From contig NGZR01000001.1 in assembly GCA_002197995.1 (NCBI GenBank), forward strand, positions 9,424,001 to 9,488,000: 64,000 nt of DNA, in the 5' to 3' direction. Under the pieces are notes generated by a model. It did no database searches and was not told the DNA's origin. It saw nothing but the letters and a program-made list of their open reading frames with translations. The translations under genes and the position numbers were made by a program. Of the stretch, positions 1 to 10,921 are shown one piece after another (the first letter of the stretch is position 1; the number at the start of each line of letters is the position of its first letter). The stretch comes from Gaeumannomyces sp. JS-464. Its lineage: Eukaryota > Ascomycota > Sordariomycetes > Magnaporthales > Magnaporthaceae.

Positions 1-2
1 CC

Positions 3-750
3 TTATCCTCGTTATCGTTAGGAGCACCAAACAGGCTATCCCTTGCTCCTAAAAAACGCCGCATCGAATATACGTTAAACGGCAGCGCGGCCCGCCGCCT
101 TTCGCTTAGCAGCACTCATTTTAATAAAATTAGCGTTAACTTTACCGGCCTATTCCTCCTTTTTAAAGAAAATCATGCATTTGGTAGTGGTGCGCCATTT
201 CGCGAAATCCTAAAAATAGCGAAAGCACGGTTAACAAAGCATTAAAGCAGCCAAACAACGGATTAGCCATTATACCTTATTAACAATAGTTTCGCGGAAA
301 TATTTAATTATAAACTTTTGGTTGGAGCCACTGCGATTTTAGGATTACCGGTCGTTAGCGCAAAAGATTAGCAAACCAAAGCCTAAGAAATCACTTACAC
401 CGGCTGGCACGAATAACTAAAAGCATAGGACTAGCAACGGTTACCGGCCGGCTCGGTGTTAAAACACCTAATCTTATCGGACTTGCCGGCTAAAAGAGAG
501 TTAAAACAATTTAAGCATGGGAACGATCTTTATTTGCCCTTTGCAAGGCGCGGGCGAGCAAGAGTTTTGCCTTTTCCCTTTTTGGTACGAGTCCTTTTAA
601 CGCCATTGTTTAAAACCGTTTTTAATGCCAATCTAACCTTTAGCGACGGATTTTCCTTTGTTAAATCCAAAAAGCGGCGGGAGGATATTATCGCGGTAAT
701 CGAACGATCAGCAAAATGGGGAAGCGGAGATCGGCAGGCAGGCAGTTAAT
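3..750 (+). pseudogene. Unidentified RIP-damaged reading frame
   Basis: One frame reads through about 750 bases with only a few clusters of stops, near 256, 280, 370-390 and 415-430. It is clean from 456 to 749. Several stops sit where a single C-to-T or G-to-A change from Gln or Trp would explain them, as in the damaged transposon genes of this window. The predicted protein is basic and includes KSKKRREDI near its end. I do not recognise a family, signal peptide or membrane segment. It could be part of another transposon whose left end lies outside the window, or a host gene fragment caught in the repeat block. The start is unknown because the frame is open at the left edge. Confidence 0.3.
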
Positions 751-1404
751 CGAGGCGTTGCGAGTATAAAAAGCCAATCCAAAATCACAACGATTAAAGC
801 AACCTACGGCCCTTTATATATCCCAAACCAAGCCTTGTAAGTTATACTCGCGATCCGTTCCTTCCTATTTTAACAAATTAACAAGCGCACGGCTTAATAG
901 ATTTTTATTAAGCCTGTTCACCGCTATTACGCGCACTTAAATCGGCGCCACCTAATCCCACGAGCGCTTAACCAGGCATTGCCCCACTTCCTGTTATTCT
1001 TATTCACAATTTTTACCGATATTAAGCACGGCCCCTCTTTTCCTTTTTTTTCCCTTTATTCCCAAAACAAACTGCCAAATCCGGATTCCTTTGTTATTAG
1101 TATTATTAAATCCCCGGATTTGGAAAACGAGCATTTACCGATGCACGCGCTTAAAAAAAGAATTGCCAGTGTTAATCCACGTGATTTAGCGCGTGCATCC
1201 AAAAAAGGCCCACGCCTTGTAAAGCCGCAAGCCTACGGGCCGTGCGCTCCCACGAGCTTACAAAAGGGGATTTTGTAATCCCCTTCTTGTAATTAGATTC
1301 CTATATAAACATGCATTACTACAAACACCAGTTTTAGATTTATAGATTTTTGTTCTTTCTTTTTAGGAGATTTCCGTGCCTACAAGAGTACCACTCCTAC
1401 TAAC
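751..1404. other. Unassigned AT-rich sequence with one short open frame
   Basis: No recognisable gene. A plus-strand frame at 979-1278 codes for 99 residues; its second half is basic and looks more protein-like than its first, but it matches no family I know. It lies in a different frame from the one at 3-750, so an indel or intron would be needed to join them. Similarity to the gypsy copies begins near 1405. Confidence 0.3.
1264..1285. repeat. Perfect 9-bp inverted repeat
   Basis: AAGGGGATT and its exact complement are separated by four bases (TTGT). The repeat spans the stop codon of the short frame at 979-1278. It is a possible hairpin, but in fungi this says little about termination. Confidence 0.5.
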
Positions 1405-1439
1405 ATTAACTTATAATTTAAATTTTTTTCGATTTCGTA

Positions 1440-2700
1440 CTTTTATTTTAAATCGATTTTTACTAATTTATCGCTTTTAAAGCCCGGTAGCGTTAGTTTA
1501 AATAGGGAAATATAAAAAACCGGGTGGGATTTTATAATTAGCGGTAATTAAAGTTTGTAATTTACGTTCGAAACTTTTTTTAATATTTTAAACGGTCCTA
1601 GTTTTTTATGGTTTAGCTTATTACTTAGTCGTTTCGTTTTAATATTTCGTCGAAAAAGATAAACGCTATTTTTTTTTTAAAAATCGGTTTTTTAATCCTT
1701 TTTTGTTTGCTTAAATAGTTATGCGATATTATAACGGTTTTAACTTTATTTAAAAGTGTTTATACAGTTTAGTAAATTCCGTTACTTGTAATTTCGCTAC
1801 CAAGGCATTTTTCCTGCTTTAAGTTTTTTATACGTTATAAACGTAAACCCGTAGTTCGTATAAAACGGTATAATTTTTATGCTTTTGTAAATTAAATTGT
1901 TATAAGCGAATTAAGCTATAAGGAATAATTATACCTAATTATTTTATTTATAATTAACGTAATAACGTAAATATTACTTTATGGTTTAGTTTATTCGCTT
2001 TATTTATCCATTTATTTAAAAATGGTAAATTATAAATAAGGAATGCTTAGCTTTTAGCAAAACCGTAAGCCTTTTTTAAAACTTGCTCGTAAATAGTTTA
2101 TTTTTATCCGTAATTAAACGGTTCGACGTACCGTATTTCGCTATTACGTGCTTAACGAAAACGTACGCTAGCTCCGTAATGTTACTGCTTTTTTTATACG
2201 GTAAAAATAAAGCATATTTGGTAAACTTATTTATTATTACTAGTACATTATCGTATTTCGCTCCAATTATTAGTTTTTTAAATTAAGAAAATTTAATAAC
2301 GAAATTTATAATAACTTTTTGCTATATTTCGTTCAGTGTTAGTAAAGGTTATAATAACCCATATGGTTTATATTTGTTAGCTTTGTTTTTAATATAACTT
2401 TCGCAATTTTTTATTGCGTTTTGTATTTCGGCTCGAGTTTTTGCGAACCCGTAATATTATTGCAACCGTTTTTACGTTTTTTTTTACGTTTTAATAACCG
2501 TATATTAGCTAATTGTAAATTTGTTAAATTTTTTTTAGGGTTTAAATTTTTCCCTACCGAACCATTTTAGCGAGTATTTTTTATACTAGGATTAAAAATC
2601 CGTTTAGTTTTTCCGTTAAAATTACCCGTATTTCTTTAAGTATTACAACTTAATAATCCGGTCGTCGGTTTAAAACGTTTGTTTAACCGTTTTTCGACCC
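1440..2700 (-). pseudogene. Integrase remnant of gypsy copy 1
   Basis: On the minus strand the region near 2083-2180 reads LAYVFVKHVIAKYGT followed by ITDK. This fits the integrase core of Ty3/gypsy elements, where an aromatic residue and the second catalytic Asp lie in a GxP-x-x-I-x-SD/TD context. A degraded zinc-binding part precedes it near 2400-2560. The same segment occurs in copy 2 (about 36640-37900) and copy 3 (about 56900-57840). Many stops are present, typically TAA or TAG where Gln or Trp would be expected. Confidence 0.75.
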
Positions 2701-2779
2701 TTTCCGGTATTCGATCCGGATGTCGTAATTTTGTAAAAACTCGCTTTAACGCATTTATCGCTTATTTAGGTTTTTGCTA

Positions 2780-3800
2780 ATGGTAAAATGTGTTAAGTTT
2801 TTATAGTTTATATATATTATAACCTAATGTTTAGCTTTATAAAAATGTGATCGCCATTTTTCAAATGCTTAAATAATCGTTAAAAGTTTTTTATCGTGGA
2901 TTTAATAATTTAATTTAAATTTATTTAATTTTTGCGAAAAAAACGCGCAAAAGCGCAACCATTTTTAATCGTTCCGTTATTCGAATTAGCCGCCGATCGC
3001 GTAATTCGACGCATCGGTTTCGATTTCGAAAGGTTTTTTTAAGTTCGGAAATATTAACATTAGCTTTTTTAACACGGCGGCGTTTCGTAATTGCTTAAAA
3101 GCTTCCTATTTTTACCTTAATAAAACTGGTGGTTATTTTTAATAAAGTTCGTAAATAATATAGCGACTTTATTATAACCATGGATAAACCGTTAATAAAA
3201 GTTTAAAAACTTTAAAACCCTCGTATTTTCGTAACGTTTTTAAATATAAGCCATTTTTTAACTTTTTCGACTTTTTTAAAGTTTATGCAAATTTGTTTAA
3301 ATATAATTACGAACTTTAAAAAAACAACTTTTTGCAAATACCATTTGCACTTTTCTAATTTAACAAGGAGCTTTGCGCCGAGCAGCTTTTAAAACATTTT
3401 ATACACGTATTGCTTATACTTTTCCATCGTTTCCGAAAAAATTAGGATGTTATTTAAATACGCAAAAACGAAAATGTCGAAATACTCGCGTAATATATAA
3501 TTAATTATCCTTTAAAACGTGGCTATTGCGTTGGTAAAGTTAAAGGTTATTACTAAAAACTCGTAGCATTTAAACTTTATTTTAAAAGCCGTAAACCATT
3601 TTTAACCTTTTTAAATCCGTATTAAATTATAAGCTTTTTTTAAATCCAAAACCGTAAAATACCGGGCTTTGCCGAATTTATCTCGTAGTTCGCCGATAAA
3701 AGGTAAAAAATATCGGTTTTTTATAGTAATTTCGTTTAACGGGTGGTAATCGATGCATATTCGTTCCGTCCCGTCTTTTTTTTTTTTATAAAATCCCATA
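2780..3800 (-). pseudogene. Reverse transcriptase and RNase H remnant of gypsy copy 1
   Basis: A 62-codon minus-strand frame at 3611-3799 reads through the N-terminal fingers of a Ty3/gypsy reverse transcriptase: [15 protein letters not shown], then [10 protein letters not shown], then [15 protein letters not shown]. The catalytic YLDD region lies further downstream near 3470, and the RNase H region follows to about 2780. All three gypsy copies share this order. The domain would have copied element RNA into DNA in cytoplasmic particles. It is broken by stops and short frameshifts. Confidence 0.8.
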
Positions 3801-4700
3801 CTTTATTAAAAAATCGAAAAGTTTAATATGTCCTTTTCGTAAATCCTTTTTTAATTGTTTTTTTAGCACTTTTTATTATTAAAAGCTAAGCTAATACAGC
3901 TTTTAATATTTAAATTATATTTTTAGTTTAAGTTTAATTTTTAAATTAAACGGTTTATATTCGGAAAGCACCGTTTTTAGGTTTTTTTTAAACAATTTCT
4001 CGTATTTGTAATATTTTTTCGAAATATTTGCAAGCCGTTTTTAATGTTAATTTAGTCATTTTAATCGCTTTTTATTTTAAATAAATTATATATTCGTTAA
4101 TATTAAATGCGAAGGTGGATTATTAAATCCTATTACCGTTATAACTTTTTTTCGTTGCTTTTTATACTTACGGTTTAAAGTTCGTAATTAGTAAACCGTT
4201 TTAATTACTCGTGGCTTTTCCTATTAAATTTAACCAATGGCTTAATTTATTCGTAAGTTATTTTTCTTAAGCTAAGGGATTCCGAAAATTACATTTCCTT
4301 TTTTTATATCCAATTTATCCAATATAATAATAACGATTTCCCTATTTTGGGTGCGTAATGTTATTAGTTGTATTTTTCAGTCGATTTATCCCTTATTATA
4401 AGCGATAGGTATTTTTTCGACCGTTTTTAATTAATACGGTTAGTATTTCCGTTTTATAAGGATTTTATACCGTTTAACCGTTTATAGCAATACGTAATCG
4501 CTTTATGCTTCGTAATCGATTATTATTTTAACCTTTTTTTTTTAACATTTTATTCGGAACGTTAACAAATCGTACGATTAGTTCGATTTTACTATCGCGA
4601 AGGTTTTTATCGGTTTTCGTTTTTTTTATTTCGTGCTTTCCGCTTAGGTAGTTTTTTTTTTTTAGTTTTTTAACAAAGGAAACGAATACCGTACGTTTAT
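3800..4700 (-). pseudogene. Protease and linker remnant of gypsy copy 1
   Basis: Near 4500-4540 the minus strand encodes IIIDYEA followed by a stop and SDYV. The same place in copy 2 reads IIDCGV-stop-SDY and in copy 3 IIDCEV-stop-SDYVSL. I read this as the retroviral-type aspartic protease active site, with the expected D-[S/T/C]-G-A altered by G-to-A and C-to-T changes. The linker between protease and reverse transcriptase (about 3900-4080) matches the clean frame at 39111-39335 in copy 2. Confidence 0.6.
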
Positions 4701-4858
4701 CCTTTTATTTAAGTTAAACGGGATATACGTTTATGCGATCCCTTAATGCTAAACTTTCGCTTTTTATGCTATATGTTTTTTTACATTTTGCAATTTCGCA
4801 TTTCTTTTAATTAAGCGTTTTAATAACATATAACATCGGGTACCGCTTGTTAAGTTTA

Positions 4859-4863
4859 AAAAC
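4859..4863. repeat. Target-site duplication AAAAC, left copy
   Basis: AAAAC directly precedes the left LTR of the chromodomain element and is repeated exactly at 10812-10816. Removing the element and one copy restores the gypsy family sequence seen at 40065-40085. Confidence 0.9.
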
Positions 4864-5078
4864 TGTCACGATTAGGGCGAGTAAGCTTCGCAGCCAGGTT
4901 CAATTAATGCTATGGACGAAAAACTTTTTTATGGGGAGGGAAAAGGAAAAAGAGGCGCGGCGCGCCGAAAGCGCGATGCGGTAAAAAAGCGGCGCGGCGT
5001 TTCATCGCACGGGCTATTCCGCGGCGCGTGCTTACGTGGATGCCTGCGGCGTGCGGTAAACTGCTTTGGGCCGTTACA
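4864..5078 (-). repeat. 3' LTR of the chromodomain element
   Basis: This LTR is 215 bp, begins TGTCACGATTAGGG and ends CCGTTACA. It matches 10597-10811 with scattered C/T and G/A differences. An open frame that runs through it from 4912 to 5355 is not taken as a gene, since it spans LTR, polypurine tract and antisense chromodomain. Confidence 0.93.
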
Positions 5079-5090
5079 CTACCCCCTTTT
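5079..5090 (-). promoter_or_regulatory. Polypurine tract of the chromodomain element
   Basis: On the minus strand this reads AAAAGGGGGTAG and abuts the 3' LTR, the place and composition expected for the plus-strand DNA primer of an LTR retrotransposon. Confidence 0.75.
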
Positions 5091-5219
5091 AAGCCCGAGT
5101 ATCGCGTACGCGGTGCTCGAGGCTTTATTTGTGCCGTGTTGGCCTTTTTTTGTTACTCCCACATGTTTTGCCACGTTATTATTATCCCGATCCTCCGGAT
5201 ACCCGTTTTTTGCTGCCGT

Positions 5220-5440
5220 TTTAATCCAGTTTTGCAGGTTAACCGGCGGTTTTGCGGCTTTTAGGTATTTTAAATGGAACGTTTTTAACGCGGTAATAGC
5301 GTTTTTAAAGTTTTTTACTAAGTGCCATTCGTCGTTAGGGTCGCATTTTTTTTAGCTAATTTAGTATTGCAGCTTTTTTGCTTTACTAGTAACTCGGAAT
5401 GCTAATACCTTATCGATTTCCCATTTTAGCTCGCCGTTAA
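5220..5440 (-). pseudogene. Chromodomain remnant at the integrase C terminus
   Basis: The minus strand encodes GELKWEIDKVLAFRV, then a lysine-rich turn (SKAKKLQY), then CDPNDEWH and NFKNAITALKTFH. This is the usual order of a chromodomain: E-x-E-x-I-L-x-x-R, then L-x-Y-x-V-K-W-x-G, then a DxEWxP-like turn and a C-terminal helix. In chromoviruses this module sits after the integrase and steers integration to marked heterochromatin. The middle part has a stop and lost residues. Confidence 0.75.
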
Positions 5441-5599
5441 TATCCTTTGGGGGCTCCGGCTTTTAATGCTGTTACGGTAAAAGATCGTTCGGAAACTTGC
5501 GAAATCGATTTGCGTGGAAAAAATTCGAGCCTTTATATCCCGGTAGCACTTTAAGGACGAAATTGTGGCTTCGTTTTTTTAATACTTTTTATAGGCCGG

Positions 5600-6600
5600 C
5601 GTATTAAAAGTTTAAGCGGGTTGTGGGCGTTGCAGTTATAAAACCCTTTTTCCGGACGAATACCGAATCGCCGACCTTAAAGTCCACCGGGCGTCGCTTT
5701 TTATTAGTTTGGATTTTTTGGGCTTTTTACGCGGCTAAAGCGTTGCCGTAAGCCAGGTTCTGCACGACTTTAGTTTAATTTACCAGCTTTAGGGTTTTTT
5801 GCTATCGTTCGTTTTCGACGTCGGCTGGAAGCAGTTTTTAAAATAGCGGGTTCCGAAGTTCGCAGCCCAGTAGGACCTTTAAAAAGGCCATGCCTAAGGA
5901 CGAGTGCTATGCGGCGTTGTAAGCGAAATCGAAGGCGGGAAAATGCACGTTTTATTGCTTTTGGTATTTGTTTACGTAAAACCGTAATTGTTAATTTAGT
6001 TTAATATTAGTAATTTCGATTGCATTTTAAATTTAAGGGTAAAAAGCGTTACCGTAACGATGTTTCGTGCTTATAAGTTTGTTAAGCGTAGCGAGGAACT
6101 TAAAAATAAAAGGATTTGCGTTATTTAATAGCTAAACGGAAGGGCAACTTAAAATACGGTACAATTGCCGGTAATACCGTATCGCGAGGATTTCGGCGGT
6201 GTCGGTTTTATAATTTAAAAGCGTGCATTTAATTTTGCTAAATTTGCAAACGAAAATTTAAATATAATCGTAATTATGGTCGTTTTTCGGCATGTTTTTG
6301 CCATCGATAGCGATTTATTTTTAAACGACTTTAGGGATAAACAGTGGATGCAATAGGCCAAGTGTTTTATTATATTTGGATTTATTGCGGTGGCATTCGT
6401 AGCAATTGTTAACGTATCGGCGGATATTTTTATTTATGCTTTCCTAAAAATAATCCCTTTTAAAAAAGCGGATGGTTTTGTTTTAACCGCCGTGGGCGAA
6501 AATCGGGGGCGCGTAAGCTTCGCGGATAAATGCGGTGCGAAAGGCAATTTTTCCGTTTGTTATTAAGGGTGGTACTACGAGCCGGTCTTCCTAATAACTT
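5600..6600 (-). pseudogene. Integrase remnant of the chromodomain element
   Basis: The C-terminal part near 5660-5690 reads DFKVGDSVFVR on the minus strand, which matches the conserved KxGDxVxxR strand of the gypsy integrase GPY/F region. The core and zinc-binding parts lie between here and the RNase H at about 6760, but they are heavily damaged and I could not place the catalytic residues with certainty. Confidence 0.65.
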
Positions 6601-6759
6601 AAACCTTGCCGAGTGTTTTTAAGCCGTACGAGTTCGGCGAGGTTAGCCCCGTGGAGGTTTTAAATCGTCGCGGTAATCGTTTAAATTTAAGCCGGAGCAA
6701 GTTCGGGCAAATTTTAGGCTAAGTTTAAAACTTTTTTAGGTGGGACGAGCGTAAAACAA

Positions 6760-8250
6760 CGCTTTTTTACCTTTCGGGCTTTAACCGTGAGCGATTTAAC
6801 CGTTTTCCGCGATATAAAACGTTAATAACGACGTTTTCCTAACCTCGGCGGTATTGGAACCAGTAGTTAAAGTTAGCGAAATACGCGCTCCACTTTATTT
6901 AGCGAACGCCGAGCCGCTATTTGGTTATAAAATGGATAAAGGCTTAATAATCCGTAACGATAGTAATTTTCGATTTTTATAATTTAGTTTTAAAATGCTT
7001 AAGCGTTTAAATAACGGCGAGGAGTTTTCGGTTTTAAATCGGGTACGCTCGTTCGGCTGGGGATATGGTTTTGCTAAAATAGCTTACTGGCTTTCAAATT
7101 CCGTTTTTTTATTATTATTAAATAACTTCTTTCGTAACGTTACGTAACGCGTCGGCTTTAACTCGGGTCGGGAATTTTGGGTAAAAAAACGTTAGGACCG
7201 GGGTTTCGGTAGCCAGCTTTTTTATTTTTTTAAAAGCGTTTTTTTATTTAAGTTTTATTTTAAAAATCGCGTTTTTTTTAAAAAAACGTATTAAAGGTTC
7301 GGTAAAATCGCTCGCGTGGTAATAAAATAATCGTACGTAATTGCATAATTTTAAAAACGATTTAACCGCGAACTTATTAGTAAAATCTTTAAACTTCCAA
7401 TTAGTAATAGCGGTTATTTTAACGGGGTTTATTCGAACGTTTTGGCTTATTTCGATAATTAAGCCCAAATATTCCATAATCGTAACGTTAAACCGGCTTT
7501 TTTTAATGTTTTTTTAAAAATGGGCTTAATTTAACCGGTAAATAACCTTTTTAATTTAGGCCTAATACGTAGCTTCGTTAAACTTTTCCGAGTAAATTAG
7601 GACGTCGTTAACGTACGCGCTCGCGAAAACGTTTAAAAGCTCGTTTAATTGGGCGTTAATAAAAGCTTGCCATTAAATTGGGCCGATTTTAAATCCGAAA
7701 AAAAGGATTTTTTACTGGAATGTTTTTTAACGTGTTCGGAAAGCTGTTAAGTACCGTGATTTTACCGCTATTAATAATCGGTTAAACGCGCGGATAATGT
7801 TAACTTTAAACAGTTTTTTAACTTTACCGCATTTAGTAATCGTGCCGTTAATATTAGGCGTTAAAACGAGGCGGGATTTAAAAAATTTGTTTACCTAGCG
7901 GTAATTTTAATAAAAACGCCGTTCGTTCGAATGTGGTTTCGGTACGAAAAGGTTTAAAACAAGTTTGTTAATTATATAAGGCTTAATAAAATTAAGGGCG
8001 AGGAATTCGTCGGTGGTTTATTTTTCGAGTGGGAGTATCGAAAAAGGTGTTCGGTAAGTAGGCGGCGATTTTTTAAAGGCCTTTCCAGCTTAAAGATTAC
8101 GTTTATACCCAGGTTAATTCGGTGGGAGCTTAATAAAAGCTTTTTTGGAAAAAAACCTTTCCAAATAAGCGATTTCCGGGGGAATTAGGCTTTGGACGAG
8201 TTTAACATGCTTAAAGTCCTTATTAGTAGGAAAAGGAATCGGTTTGTTAA
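6760..8250 (-). pseudogene. Reverse transcriptase and RNase H remnant of the chromodomain element
   Basis: Near 7600-7640 the minus strand reads FASAYVNDVLIYSEKF. This is the catalytic motif of gypsy reverse transcriptase with the first Asp of YVDD changed to Asn, a G-to-A change. A clean 77-codon stretch (7244-7477) follows with MEYLGLIIE, a proline-valine-lysine turn, ITNWKFKDF and the SFLKLCNYVRLF block, the thumb and connection region. RNase H continues to about 6760, with AYFANFNYWFQYRRG-like and NVLSR segments at its end. Confidence 0.8.
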
Positions 8251-9180
8251 AATAAGTCCGTTAAGGCTTAACCGAAATTGCCTAAATCCGAGCGGTAAAT
8301 TCGGGGCTTTCGAAAGGGACCGGGGCGTTAAAAAAAGGCAAAAACTTCCACTTTTTTAACGGGGGTCGTTTTTAATTTGGGTTTAAAAAGTTTAAATTTC
8401 CGTCGGCAAAAGGAAAAAAAAGGTTATAAATTTAAAGTGCGATTAAAGTTGCCGTTACCGTTCCGGGTTGGTAAAAATGGCTTAAATTTAGCGCGATTAA
8501 CGTTCCTTTTTAATTTGCTAGTTTATTAAGCGATTTCGCCGTTAAGCATTACGTTAAACTACGGCGTTAAAGCGACCGTTGGACGGGGAAATAGTAATAG
8601 CCGGGGAAAACTTAATGTTATTAGGCAAAGTATCGGGCTAAATAATTCCCGTTTTAACGGGCGAAGGAAAAGGTTTTTTTTTGCTAGTTAAAACAATTTT
8701 ATAAAAATGTCGTACGTAATTAGTATTTGCGATTTAAAACTTCTAATTAACGAAACGGCGGCCGTTTATTTCGAAAATGGCGACGAGGATGTAAATAACC
8801 TCCGTTATTGGGAAATTACGGAAATCGGAAAAGGAAATAAATCGAAACAGCCGTTTAACCTTAGCTTTAAAATGCTTTTTAATAAAAGCGGCTGCTTTAT
8901 AATTAGTAAAAAAATAAGCTATGGCTTTAATGTTATAAAATGCTTTAAAATCGATTCCAAAACCGTTACGTTAAAGCTGCGTTTTAAAAAGGAAAAAAGG
9001 TTAACTTTTATTACCAATCCTAATTACGTTAGGCATTTAAACCGCCGAGGAAACTTCCGGCGGTCGATTTAGTTTTTCGATTCGCATACCGAGCACGACG
9101 AAATGAATTCGCTAGTGCTTAAATCGTTATCTCGTTATTAAGCAGTGCTCCGTTTGCTTTAAAGCAGCGGAAAATGGCGG
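8250..9180 (-). pseudogene. Gag-pol linker of the chromodomain element, protease not proven
   Basis: This lies between the zinc knuckle and reverse transcriptase, where the aspartic protease should be. A minus-strand stretch near 8790-8830 reads ILVAIFEINGRRFV, which would fit the strand before a protease active site, but no D-[S/T]-G survives. A plus-strand open frame at 8707-9072 crosses the region antisense to pol and has no family match. Confidence 0.35.
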
Positions 9181-9184
9181 CGAT

Positions 9185-10590
9185 CTTTTTCTTTTCCGGG
9201 CAGTTTCGTGTTAAATGGCTTTATCCGCCGCAAACGTAGCAAACGCCGTTCGTTTTGGACGTGGCCAAATCGGCGTTTTTTTTTTAGGGGCTTTATTTTT
9301 AAACACGTCGGGAATGCGAATTTTGCGCTTACGGCGCTCGCGACGTTTGTTATCTTTTTTTAGGGTTTTTGCTTATTTTTCCTTTTAAATTAAATAGGTA
9401 CGATGTTAAGCTAAAACGGCGCCGGTTACGCTGCGGGCGAACATTTATAACTAATATTAAAATCCTTAACGTCGTTAAATAAGCGGGGGTTAAAGTTAAG
9501 TGGAATATGTTCGAAAAAAATACTTTTGCGTTCTTTATAATAATATTAGCGCGGTCGGTTAGCACGTTAGTTTTTGCGATAAATTGGTGGATATTTATAG
9601 ATTTATTAGCTAAGTCGTATATTATTTTGCTAAGTTCGGCTCGAGTTTTAATAGGTTAATAAACGTCGTAATATACGGCGGTAAATGTAACTACCATTTC
9701 CGCCGCATTAGCGAACGGGTTTTTAAAAAAGGGGTTATATCGGGTTTCGAGGAGGAAATTAGCATTTCCCGTTATATTCGCATATAATATTACTACTATA
9801 CGATTGCGTTTGTTTTTAAAAGTGGTGTCGTTTTTTATAAAATTATCGGTTAAGCGAATTACTTAGCTAGTAAATTTGTTTTTATACCATTAAAAGTATT
9901 AAGCTCCATTTCGGTACGTTTATTTCTCGCGAGTTATAGTTTAGGTTTAGTTATTATGTCGCTTTTATTATCGTAGGGTTTAAAAGCGTAAAAGGCGGTT
10001 ACGCTAATAGGTACGAACGCGAGCCAGGTGCCACCAAAAACACTTTCGGTTAAGGTGGATTAACGGGAAACGAAAACGTCCTAAGTTCGGAGTATATAAT
10101 GGCGGCGACGATTTACGTCGCCACAGTCGACCTGTAAATAAGCGGGGAAAGGGTTTAACTAAATATGGTTATATTTGGGTTATTGTTTTCGACCAGGTTC
10201 TCGTTTGCTGGTTTGGACGTATTTGATTTTCTTTGTTTATTATTGCTTTTTTACGCTTTAAAGCGGGTAATCGGGGTCGGTTTTTTACTTCGCGAGCACG
10301 TCGTTAACCTCGTAAAAAACCTCGATTTCGAACTCGATGTCGTTTTTTTAAATCGCTGGGTTGGAATGGCGTATTTTTGCCACGGGGTTAGCTTTAATAA
10401 GCTTTTTAACACGTTTCCTATTAAGCGAAATAACTTTTTCGTAAACGATCCCCAATCTTTTTTTTTAGGCATAAGATCGCGGGGTCGCGTAAGGTTTTAC
10501 GTCGTTCACGTCCGACGGAAGCTAGGGAATAAGAGTTTAATGGTGCTGTATTTAATAGATCGCTTTAGCTAGCGAGAAATGGCGATAGAA
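9185..10590 (-). pseudogene. Gag remnant of the chromodomain element with CCHC knuckle
   Basis: Near 9190-9250 the minus strand encodes CYVCGG, a stop, then SHLTRNCP, a CCHC knuckle (C-x2-C-x4-H-x4-C) with its Pro-Gly turn lost. Such knuckles bind element RNA in the capsid. The upstream part (to about 10590) includes a basic open stretch at 10251-10472, which may be the gag N terminus. The open frames on the plus strand here (10165-10572) are antisense. Confidence 0.6.
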
Positions 10591-10596
10591 AAGTAA

Positions 10597-10811
10597 TGTT
10601 ACGATTAGGGCGAATAGGCCTTCGCAGTTAGGTTTAATGATGCTATGGACGAAAAACTTTTTTATGGGGAGGGAAAAGGGAAGAGAAGCGCGGCGCGCCG
10701 AAGGCGCGATGCGGTAAAAAAGCGGCGCGGCGTTTTATCGCACGGGCTATTCCGCGGCGCGTGCTTACGTGGATGCTTGCGGCGTGCGGTGAACTGCCTT
10801 GGGCCGTTATA
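10597..10811 (-). repeat. 5' LTR of the chromodomain element
   Basis: This LTR is 215 bp, begins TGTTACGATTAGGG and ends GCCGTTATA. The terminal CA of the other LTR has become TA here, the CpA-to-TpA change typical of RIP. Between the LTRs, differences are almost all transitions. Confidence 0.93.
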
Positions 10812-10816
10812 AAAAC
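10812..10816. repeat. Target-site duplication AAAAC, right copy
   Basis: Exact repeat of 4859-4863. Gypsy copy 1 resumes here for about 50 bases. Confidence 0.9.
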
Positions 10817-10847
10817 TGCGGTAAATTTACCGATCCGAGTTAATTCC

Positions 10848-10862
10848 TACCGTGGCAATTGG
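10848..10862. repeat. 15-bp target-site duplication of the outer LINE, left copy
   Basis: TACCGTGGCAATTGG occurs here and at 22901-22915. The uninterrupted gypsy copy 2 has the matching CACCGTGGCAATTGG near 40110. A TSD of this length is typical of target-primed reverse transcription. Confidence 0.9.
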
Positions 10863-10921
10863 TCCCCCTTTACCTTACACCACAACGACACCCTTCCCTT
10901 AACCTTAGCCCTTTTTTTTTA

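Larger units (their letters stand above)
4864..10811 (-). mobile_element. Chromodomain Ty3/gypsy retrotransposon (chromovirus), complete but degraded
   Basis: A 5,948-bp element bounded by two 215-bp LTRs and a 5-bp TSD, inserted in gypsy copy 1. On the minus strand the order is 5' LTR, gag with a CCHC knuckle, reverse transcriptase, RNase H, integrase, chromodomain, 3' LTR. The purine-rich tract beside the 3' LTR (5079-5090, AAAAGGGGGTAG on the minus strand) confirms the orientation. This is a different family from the three other gypsy copies: LTR length and sequence differ, and those copies show no chromodomain. Frames are broken throughout by RIP-type stops, so it is inactive. Confidence 0.9.

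Noticed and set aside
4912..5355. 147-codon open frame on the plus strand
   Set aside because: It runs across the 3' LTR, the polypurine tract and the antisense strand of the chromodomain; the minus strand explains the region.
8707..9072. 121-codon open frame on the plus strand
   Set aside because: Antisense to pol of the chromodomain element, with no family resemblance; AT-rich, RIP-damaged DNA makes such frames by chance.
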